Origin: DATDGX01 sp036521875
GTDB taxonomy: Bacteria; Desulfobacterota; Binatia; Binatales; Binataceae
Assembly (NCBI GenBank): GCA_036521875.1
Contig: DATDGX010000165.1
Location: 1 to 5,647 of the forward strand
Length of the DNA stretch: 5,647 bases
Direction of reading: 5' to 3'
The position numbers were made by a program, and so were the translations under genes. Of this stretch, positions 1-4,472 are shown one piece after another; the stretch's first letter is position 1, and the number at the start of each line of letters is the position of its first letter. Below the pieces are notes generated by a model. It was given only the letters and a program-made list of their open reading frames with translations, did no database searches and was not told the DNA's origin.

Positions 1-390
1 GTCACTGACGTAGTGATCGGATGGAAAGATCGCGACCGAATCGATCCCGTTGAGTTCGGCGCGCACCAGCGCATACAGGATCGCCGGCGCGGTTCCGCAG
101 TTGGCCGGCTGAACGACCAGGTTTCTCGCGGGCAGGTCGGAGACCAGCGGCGCATAGTAATCTTCGTGCTCGCGGTTGAGCACCATCAGGGTCCGCGACG
201 CGGGAAACATCAGGGACGTGCGCGAGCGGGTGTCGTCGAGCAGCGTGCGGTCCCCGATAATCGGGCAAAACTGTTTGGGCAAATCGGCACCGGTGATTCG
301 GCGCGTCACCGGCCTCAGTCTTCTACCATCTCCACCGGCCAGGATGATCGCGGCTCGAGACACTCTCTTTTCCGAGTAGTCAACTTGCAT
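1..390 (-). CDS. Mannose-1-phosphate guanylyltransferase-like nucleotidyltransferase, N-terminal part (runs off left edge)
   Basis: My translation of the minus strand from the ATG at 390-388 gives 130 residues with no stop before base 1, so the C-terminal part lies outside the window. The fragment has the sugar-nucleotide pyrophosphorylase fold signature in order: IILAGGDGRRLRP at about residues 15-27 (nucleotide-binding loop), PKQF at 38-41, QPANCGTAPAI at 94-104, and FPSDH at 122-126, whose Asp125 is the expected metal ligand. PKQF and the QP-N-GTAPA block point to GDP-mannose pyrophosphorylases (mannose-1-phosphate plus GTP to GDP-mannose), cytoplasmic enzymes feeding surface glycans. The usual Thr/Ser of the GxG(T/S)RL loop is Arg23 here. 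AGGGAG (400-405 on this strand) sits 9 bases before the ATG and supports the start. The gene is divergent from the four-helix-bundle gene. Family assignment is strong; exact sugar and nucleotide specificity is inferred. Confidence 0.88.
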   Translation of the reverse strand, partial: MQVDYSEKRVSRAAIILAGGDGRRLRPVTRRITGADLPKQFCPIIGDRTLLDDTRSRTSLMFPASRTLMVLNREHEDYYAPLVSDLPARNLVVQPANCGTAPAILYALVRAELNGIDSVAIFPSDHYVSD

Positions 391-721
391 ATCCGAACGC
401 TCCCTGACGGGCGGTCTCAAATTGACTGCGCTCGATTCGGCAGCCGGTTCACTGAGGTGCGAAGATCCGGATCACGGAGGATGTATGCAAGTTATTCGCC
501 AAAAAAAGCCGGCTAAAACTGCGCTCGTGATTTCCTCCACGCCAGAGCGGAGATCGCGTTCCAGGTATCTCATTTCGATGTGTTTCGTTTTGGCGACGCG
601 ACCATGAAATATGGAAAAAATTTCCGGTAAATTTGGAAGTCGCTACGACGTGACGTCGCTCGATCGGATGGCATACAAGCTGCACCTACTCCCATTTCAG
701 GACGCAGGGAGAACTTGCTGA
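391..721. other. Divergent intergenic region with inverted repeats and no confident gene
   Basis: This 331-base gap separates two divergent genes and must carry promoters for both, but I could not find a convincing -35/-10 pair on either strand. AACTTGCAT (382-390, at the left gene's start) is repeated inverted as ATGCAAGTT (485-493). A short AT-rich stretch lies near 604-635 and contains GGAAA-AAA-TTTCC (612-624). CGACG-tga-CGTCG (646-658) is a further small palindrome that could bind a protein. Three short plus-strand frames lie here (485-607, 481-516 and 611-721); none has composition or similarity that lets me call it a gene. The SD AGGGAG (706-711) of the next gene closes the region. Confidence 0.5.
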
Positions 722-1177
722 ATGAAGACCACCGAGAACACTATCGAGATCCTGGACCGCCTGATCGGAGTTGCCGTCGACACCGAGAAATTTTATCGTC
801 GCGCCGCCAAGGACGTCGGCAGGGCGGACCTCGAGGAATTCTTCCATCAACGAGCCGCGCGCTGGAAAAACGCCGCCGACGAACTGCAGGCCCAGCGCAA
901 GCGCCTCGGCGTCGCGGACCAGAAAGAAGGAACCTGGGGCGGGGTGATGGATCGGACCGCGATGGATATCAGTGTCGCGATGAGCAAGGGAGACAGCGGC
1001 GTCGTCGAGTGGGCCCGTGAAGATGCCGAGGCCGCTGCCGCCGAGTATGAGAAGGCTCTTGCCGCGAATCTGTCGCCAGAGCTCCGCACGGTGGTCCAGC
1101 GGCAGCTCGCCGATGTCCGCGCCGCGGTGGCCAGCCTCGAGCAGGTGTTGCGGGTCTACGGGGGGCCGCGATCCTGA
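722..1177 (+). CDS. PA2169-family four-helix-bundle protein (DUF2383, ferritin-like)
   Basis: The 151-residue product matches the pattern of the PA2169/DUF2383 family (TIGR02284-like). Helix A lies at about 5-32 (TIEILDRLIGVAVDTEKFYRR), helix B at about 35-63 with the family-like F-x-x-R-A stretch ending in RLG, then a loop with TWGGVMDR, helix C at about 91-114 (SKGDSGVVEWAREDAEAAAAEYEKAL) and helix D at about 118-147. Length is normal for the family. These are small soluble all-helical proteins with a ferritin-like fold and no established reaction; links to stress or metal handling are conjecture. No signal peptide or membrane segment is visible. AGGGAG at 706-711 precedes the ATG by 10 bases, and an in-frame TGA directly before the ATG (719-721) excludes a longer form. 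It is divergent from the nucleotidyltransferase gene and lies 175 bases ahead of the PLP enzyme on the same strand. Confidence 0.88.
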   Translation: MKTTENTIEILDRLIGVAVDTEKFYRRAAKDVGRADLEEFFHQRAARWKNAADELQAQRKRLGVADQKEGTWGGVMDRTAMDISVAMSKGDSGVVEWAREDAEAAAAEYEKALAANLSPELRTVVQRQLADVRAAVASLEQVLRVYGGPRS

Positions 1178-1264
1178 TATGACGCCCGGCCGCGGCTCAC
1201 GACGGTCCGCAAGTAGCGTCAATTCATTCAGCCCAATCCTGTACGCCCCGTGCGCGAGCCGAGG

Positions 1265-1320
1265 CATTGAATCGCGCGACTTGCGGAGTGGCGACCGCGA
1301 GCCTCAATGATGATTCAATG
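1265..1320 (+). promoter_or_regulatory. Nested inverted-repeat leader ahead of the PLP enzyme gene
   Basis: CATTGAATC (1265-1273) and GATTCAATG (1312-1320) are a perfect 9-bp inverted repeat. Between them, CTTGCGG (1280-1286) can pair with CCGCGAG (1295-1301) with one G-U pair. CATTGA of the left arm can instead pair with TCAATG at 1304-1309, and GAGGC (1261-1265) with GCCTC (1301-1305), so mutually exclusive folds are possible. The element ends 18 bases before the SD (GAGGGGG, 1339-1345) of the next gene. I cannot match it to a known riboswitch class. It could be an RNA switch, an operator or chance; the pairing is seen, the role is inferred. Confidence 0.4.
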
Positions 1321-1352
1321 GCGAGGTGTCCGCCATTTGAGGGGGTCGCCGT

Positions 1353-2591
1353 ATGGCCAAGATTTCCTACCGCGTGAGACCTGAGACCGCGGTTCTGACC
1401 CGGGGCTTCGACCCCGCATTGTCGGTCGGCGCGGCGCGACCGCCAGTATATCGCAGCTCGACATTCGTGTTTCCCAGCCCGGAGGCGGCTGAGCGCGCTT
1501 TCGGTATCGTGCTCGGGCGAGTTCGTCCGCTCGGCGAAGATCGCCCCGACCTGATTTACGCGCGGCTCAATCATCCGAACGCGGAAATTCTCGAGGAGCA
1601 GCTCGTGCCGCTGGAACGCGGCGCCCAATCGGCGGCGGTGTTCAATTCCGGGATGGCGGCGATTTTCACGGTGATGCTGGCATTCCTGGAGCGCGGCGGC
1701 TCGCTGATATACACCCAGCCGCTCTACGGCGGCACCCAACATCTGATTCATCAGATAATCGAACCGCTCGGCTTCGATGCGCGCCCGGTGCCCGGCGGCA
1801 ACGGCAAGGCGCTGACTGCCGCGATCGAGCAGGCACCCCACTTGAAGCTCGTGCTAATCGAGACTCCCGCCAATCCCACGCTGATGATGACCGATCTCAC
1901 CGAAGCATCCGCCGCAGTCCGCCGGCATCCGAAGCGTCCACTGCTCGCGGTGGACAACACGCTGCTGGGGCCGACCTTCCAGCATCCGCTGATTCACGGC
2001 GCCGACCTGGCTATCTATTCCGCGACGAAGTTCCTCGGCGGATTCAGCGACCTGCTGGCCGGAGCGGTGCTGGCCGCCGATCCGGAACTGATCCAGAGCC
2101 TCACCGGCGTTCGTGCGCTGCTGGGCAACATCCTTCAGGCCGACGAGTGCTGGATCCTGGACTCGCGGCTTTCGACGGTTGCGTTGCGGATGAATCGTCA
2201 GAGCAAGAACGCGCAGCGAATCGCCGAACAACTGGTCCGCCACGCCGGCGTGAAGCGCGTCATTTATCCTTCACTGTTCACCGACCCGGAGCAGATGAGG
2301 ATTCGCGACGCGCAAACCGACTATCCGGGTTCGCTGATGTCGCTTGAGGTGGAGGGCGGAAAGGCCGGAGCCTTCGAGTTCCTACGTCGTCTCAAGATCG
2401 CGAAGAACGCGGTCAGTCTAGGCGGGGTGGAGACCCTCGTCTGTCATCCGATGACCACCACGCACAGCGAGCTGAACGCAGAGGAATTCGCGGCCGCCGG
2501 CATCACCGATTCGCTGGTGCGAATCTCGGTCGGCACTGAGCACTGGCGCGATCTCCTCGCCGAGTTCACGCGCGCGCTCGACGGCGTCTGA
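1353..2591 (+). CDS. Cystathionine gamma-synthase / methionine gamma-lyase family PLP enzyme
   Basis: The 412-residue product is a fold-type I PLP enzyme of the Cys/Met metabolism family, cytoplasmic and usually tetrameric. Visible landmarks are YARLNHPN at 69-76 (phosphate-binding Tyr69 and Arg71 of the partner subunit), NSGMAA at 98-103, LYGGT at 124-128 (Tyr125 stacks on PLP), ETPANPT at 170-176, Asp201 in VDNTLLGP, Lys226 in YSATKF (Schiff base), SLGGVE at 355-360 and Arg390 in RISVGTE. The insert GRVRPLGEDRPDLIY at 55-69 and the DNTLLGP block recall the longer subfamily sometimes annotated methionine gamma-lyase (PRK07049-like). The Cys typical of protozoal and pseudomonad methionine lyases is Gly127, so lyase activity is not assured. 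The usual GHSD after the lysine is GFSD (Phe231). GAGGGGG at 1339-1345 lies 7 bases before the ATG. Family is near certain; the reaction (synthase, lyase or sulfhydrylase) is open. Confidence 0.9.
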   Translation: MAKISYRVRPETAVLTRGFDPALSVGAARPPVYRSSTFVFPSPEAAERAFGIVLGRVRPLGEDRPDLIYARLNHPNAEILEEQLVPLERGAQSAAVFNSGMAAIFTVMLAFLERGGSLIYTQPLYGGTQHLIHQIIEPLGFDARPVPGGNGKALTAAIEQAPHLKLVLIETPANPTLMMTDLTEASAAVRRHPKRPLLAVDNTLLGPTFQHPLIHGADLAIYSATKFLGGFSDLLAGAVLAADPELIQSLTGVRALLGNILQADECWILDSRLSTVALRMNRQSKNAQRIAEQLVRHAGVKRVIYPSLFTDPEQMRIRDAQTDYPGSLMSLEVEGGKAGAFEFLRRLKIAKNAVSLGGVETLVCHPMTTTHSELNAEEFAAAGITDSLVRISVGTEHWRDLLAEFTRALDGV

Positions 2592-2607
2592 GTCGTCGAG
2601 CGGCGCG
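2571..2607 (+). terminator. Strong hairpin overlapping the stop codon of the PLP enzyme gene
   Basis: CGCGCGCTCGACG (2571-2583) pairs with CGTCGAGCGGCGCG (2594-2607) over 13 base pairs with a single bulged G at 2603. The 10-base loop contains the TGA stop (2589-2591). Downstream is a broken T-rich run (TTGAGGTTTTCT, 2608-2619), not a clean U tract, so termination is plausible but unproven. The convergent gene's stop lies 40 bases beyond the PLP gene stop, which fits a terminator keeping the two transcripts apart. Confidence 0.5.
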
Positions 2608-2631
2608 TTGAGGTTTTCTAGCGGGCAGGGT

Positions 2632-3039
2632 TCAGAGAAGCGCGTGAGCCTCCTCGCTCCCGGCGCCACGGGCTTTCCGGGTCTCGCGATCGTTCTGGCA
2701 ATCGAAGCATAGCGGCGCGAAGGGCAGCACTTGGAGCCGCTCGAGCGCGATCTCACCGCCGCATTGCTGGCACAACCCGTATTCACCACCGTCAAGGCGC
2801 TCCAATGCCGAGTTGATCGCGAGAATCATCGAACGGCGATGCTCGCTCAGTCGCGCGCTCATTTCCGCTTCGTTATGGCCAGCCGCAACGTCGGCCTCAT
2901 CGCCGGGAACGGTCGCGGCCACATTGGCCTTGAGGTCGTCGGGCTCCGCGAGGCGACCCATTTCCTGGTCGCGCGTGCGAATCAGCAAATCGCGCGCGGC
3001 GACTTCGCGATTTGTGCGCTTTTCAATTCGAGTTTTCAT
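2632..3039 (-). CDS. DksA/TraR-family C4 zinc-finger transcription factor
   Basis: Read from the ATG at 3039-3037 the product has 135 residues. It has the DksA layout: a charged helical N-terminus, a coiled-coil region with the tip motif DEADVA (Asp47, Asp50, Ala52, matching DxxDxA), then a zinc finger CQQC (Cys90, Cys93) and CFDC (Cys111, Cys114) with 17 residues between the pairs. The distance from the second tip Asp to the first Cys is 40 residues, as I recall for E. coli DksA (Asp74 to Cys114). DksA binds the RNA polymerase secondary channel and, usually with ppGpp, retunes transcription in starvation; the intact tip suggests this protein can act on polymerase. A GTG 12 bases upstream would add four residues but lies inside the SD, so I prefer the ATG. 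It is convergent with the PLP gene and preceded by a long intergenic region. Confidence 0.9.
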   Translation of the reverse strand: MKTRIEKRTNREVAARDLLIRTRDQEMGRLAEPDDLKANVAATVPGDEADVAAGHNEAEMSARLSEHRRSMILAINSALERLDGGEYGLCQQCGGEIALERLQVLPFAPLCFDCQNDRETRKARGAGSEEAHALL

Positions 3040-3046
3040 CTTGAGC

Positions 3047-3053
3047 ACCACCT
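3047..3053 (-). promoter_or_regulatory. Ribosome binding site that decides the DksA-like start
   Basis: AGGTGGT, one mismatch from AGGAGGT, ends 7 bases before the ATG at 3039-3037. The alternative GTG codon (3051-3049) is part of this site and has no properly spaced SD of its own, so the ATG is the better start. Confidence 0.6.
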
Positions 3054-3283
3054 CTCTGTCTTTCCGTGCGAATGAAAATGAGAACCGCCGCGCGGATTCG
3101 AAGAGATCGGGGAGGGGGGCGACGATCTCATCCGTGGGGGCCGCGCGGCGGCCTCTGTTAAACCAGTTTTAAATTGATTCTTTTCTTCCTTATTTTTCTT
3201 GGCGTTCCAGGCATCCTCAGTTCTTGCCACGCTCAAATGTAAGCATCACTGCATCGATTTGCGGGCAGTCACGGCATGTCCAT

Positions 3284-3301
3284 TAGCGATACTAGCGATA
3301 C
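3284..3301 (+). repeat. Perfect 9-bp tandem repeat TAGCGATAC x2
   Basis: TAGCGATAC occurs twice back to back (3284-3292, 3293-3301). The core GATAC returns at 3318-3322, 21 bases (two helical turns) after the second copy, and ATTAGCGA (3282-3289) returns at 3335-3342. The tandem lies just upstream of a possible -10 box at 3321-3326, where an activator site would sit. It is too short to be a satellite or CRISPR; a protein-binding site is an inference. Confidence 0.5.
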
Positions 3302-3320
3302 GACTCCCATCGGCCGCCGA

Positions 3321-3326
3321 TACAAT
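3321..3326 (+). promoter_or_regulatory. Possible sigma-70 -10 element (TACAAT)
   Basis: TACAAT matches TATAAT at five of six positions. There is no good TTGACA-like hexamer 16-18 bases upstream; the tandem repeat occupies roughly that place, which would suit an activator-dependent promoter. Transcription would begin near 3333, just ahead of a possible SD (GAGGG, 3341-3345). The box alone is weak evidence. Confidence 0.25.
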
Positions 3327-3352
3327 CGCCCTCAATTAGCGAGGGAAGAGCA

Positions 3353-3436
3353 ATGTTGATGCCAGCGTGGCGCGAGCAAACAAAAACTCGCACTAGCTGC
3401 GTCTTTTGCCCGCGACATCAGGAGATTCCGCGCTGA
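3353..3436 (+). CDS. Candidate small ORF, 27 residues, CxxC-containing
   Basis: An ATG preceded at 7 bases by GAGGG (3341-3345) opens a 27-codon frame ending in TGA. The peptide starts MLMPAWREQ and has SCVFCPRH at about 15-22, with Cys16 and Cys19 spaced like a metal or redox pair. I do not recognise it. Third-position GC is visibly lower than in the neighbouring large genes, which argues against a long-conserved protein. It could be a small protein, a leader peptide or chance. The SD and start geometry are seen; expression is unknown. Confidence 0.22.
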   Translation: MLMPAWREQTKTRTSCVFCPRHQEIPR

Positions 3437-3459
3437 CTAACGTAAATTTGGGAGATTCA

Positions 3460-3540
3460 ATGAGAACGAGCGTCGGCAAGTATTTACACACTCCCGAAGC
3501 GTCCGACGATATTGACACTGTCGCCGCCCGCGAGTTTTGA
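3460..3540 (+). CDS. Candidate small ORF, 26 residues
   Basis: The ATG at 3460 follows GGGAG (3450-3454) by 5 bases and opens a 26-codon frame ending in TGA at 3538-3540. The peptide starts MRTSVGKYLHTPEASDD, is soluble and acidic toward the C-terminus, and matches nothing I recognise. It begins 23 bases after the stop of the first small frame, on the same strand. Its SD region is the second copy of GGAGATTC (3421-3428 and 3451-3458, exactly 30 bases apart). Length and codon use do not separate it from chance. Confidence 0.2.
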   Translation: MRTSVGKYLHTPEASDDIDTVAAREF

Positions 3541-3635
3541 CTTGCGGAGCATGTGGTGAGACCAGACCACGAACTGCGGCAACCGCGACGGTTCTCGCGG
3601 CGATGGTGCGCGATAGTACGTGTCTGGGCGGGCCG

Positions 3636-4415
3636 TCAGAGTGGGCGGCCGGGCATTCCGGTGTGCGCGGTCGCGCCGCCGTCGGCGACCAGCACGCTCC
3701 CCGTCATGAATGAGGAATCGTCGCAGGCCAGAAACAGCACGACCTTTGCGATCTCGTTGGCGGTGCCGAGCCGTCCAATCGGATGGCGATCGGCGGCGGC
3801 GCGTTCCGCCTGCTCCGGATTCGGCGCCGCCTTGAGCGCCTTCATTACTGGCGGCGTCAGCACTCCGCCTGGGCAGACCGCATTGATGCGCAGATTCTTG
3901 CGCGCGTACTCGATCGTCGCGGTGCGGGTCAGATTGATGACGCCGGCCTTGGCCGCGTTGTAGGCGCCGAGCCGGTAGTCGCCGAACAGCCCCGAAATCG
4001 ACGCGGTATTCACGATCACTCCGCCGCCCTGGTTGACCATCTGCGGAATCGCAAAACGCATCCCGTAGAACACGCCGGACAGCGTCACCGCCAGCGTCTT
4101 CAGCCATCCGTCGATTGGCATCTCGCCGACCGGGCCGAAGGTCGAGTAGAAGGCGTTGTTGTGCAGTACATCGAGACGTCCGTAGCGATGCGCCGCGAAC
4201 TGCACCATCGCCTCGACCTGCCTGGGGTCGCGCACGTCGGTCTTGTGAAATATCGCGGCAGCGCCGATTTCATGCGCGAGCCTCGCCCCTCCGTGCGCGT
4301 CGATATCCGCGATGATCACGTGTGCGCCTTCATGCGCGAACATCCGCGCCGTCGCTGCGCCGATTCCCGAGGCCGCACCCGTTATCGCCGTGATCTTGCC
4401 GTCAAGCTTGCCCAT
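3636..4415 (-). CDS. Classical short-chain dehydrogenase/reductase (SDR)
   Basis: The 259-residue product is of normal length for a classical SDR. It shows the Rossmann motif TGAASGIG (12-19), Asp37 at the end of the second strand (favours NAD(H)), TDV at 59-61, NNAF at 86-89 in place of NNAG, Ser139 in NTASISG, Tyr152 and Lys156 in YNAAK, and RINAVCPG at 176-183. The Asn of the catalytic tetrad, normally in a VNLxGVF context, is Thr111 here (VTLSGVF). It should oxidise an alcohol or reduce a ketone with NAD(H) in the cytoplasm; the substrate cannot be told, and FabG-like naming would be unsafe. AAAGGACGG (4425-4433 on this strand) ends 9 bases before the ATG. The gene follows the DUF1329 gene by 57 bases on the same strand, so the two are probably cotranscribed. 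Confidence 0.92.
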   Translation of the reverse strand: MGKLDGKITAITGAASGIGAATARMFAHEGAHVIIADIDAHGGARLAHEIGAAAIFHKTDVRDPRQVEAMVQFAAHRYGRLDVLHNNAFYSTFGPVGEMPIDGWLKTLAVTLSGVFYGMRFAIPQMVNQGGGVIVNTASISGLFGDYRLGAYNAAKAGVINLTRTATIEYARKNLRINAVCPGGVLTPPVMKALKAAPNPEQAERAAADRHPIGRLGTANEIAKVVLFLACDDSSFMTGSVLVADGGATAHTGMPGRPL

Positions 4416-4472
4416 CGCATTAAACCGTCCTTTGATCGGGACCGCCGTCGAGTTCCAGGAGCCATCGCGCCA

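Larger units (their letters stand above)
3040..3635. other. Long intergenic region upstream of the DksA-like gene, AT-rich in part
   Basis: No conventional gene fits in these 596 bases. From the DksA side they hold its RBS (3047-3053), a GC-rich hairpin (GGGGCCGC at 3137-3144 with GCGGCCTC at 3148-3155, loop GCG, one G-T pair), an adjacent palindrome TTAAA-ccagt-TTTAA (3158-3172) and a pyrimidine-rich block (3178-3200). Further right are a tandem 9-mer (3284-3301), two very short plus-strand frames (3353-3436 and 3460-3540), a weak hairpin GTGGT/ACCAC (3553-3557, 3566-3570) and CCGCGA/TCGCGG (3583-3588, 3595-3600) just beyond the dehydrogenase stop. The last could help end the dehydrogenase transcript, but no T tract follows it. 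The promoter of the DksA-like gene must lie here; I could not pin it down. Confidence 0.55.

Noticed and set aside
2..268. 88-residue minus-strand frame at the left end
   Set aside because: Same strand but a different frame from the nucleotidyltransferase; Arg/Ala-rich and without motifs.
13..516. Long plus-strand open frame across the left end
   Set aside because: Its first part is antisense to the nucleotidyltransferase fragment, whose motifs are clear on the minus strand; the rest is intergenic and Arg-rich with no recognisable domain.
686..1267. 193-residue minus-strand frame
   Set aside because: Antisense to the PA2169-type gene, which has family motifs and an SD; long antisense frames are common in GC-rich DNA.
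1261..1320. Known SAM or SAH riboswitch
   Set aside because: CCGAGG near 1259-1264 and GAGCCT near 1299-1304 hint at an SAH-type core, but the rest of the conserved core is missing, so I do not assign a class.
1224..2243. Minus-strand frames at 1224-1841 and 1854-2243
   Set aside because: They overlap the well-supported PLP enzyme on the opposite strand and carry no domain signature.
3049..3051. GTG as the start of the DksA-like gene
   Set aside because: The codon lies within the SD-like AGGTGGT and has no properly spaced SD; the ATG at 3039-3037 fits better.
3036..3236. 66-residue minus-strand frame covering the DksA leader
   Set aside because: Overlaps the RBS and start of the DksA-like gene in another frame; composition is low in complexity (Lys/Glu then Pro/Ser) with no recognisable family.
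3284..3342. CRISPR or satellite array
   Set aside because: Only two 9-bp tandem copies plus partial cores; no spacer-repeat pattern.
3484..4107. 207-residue minus-strand frame overlapping the dehydrogenase
   Set aside because: A frame-shifted reading of the SDR, very Arg-rich; the SDR frame has all the catalytic motifs.
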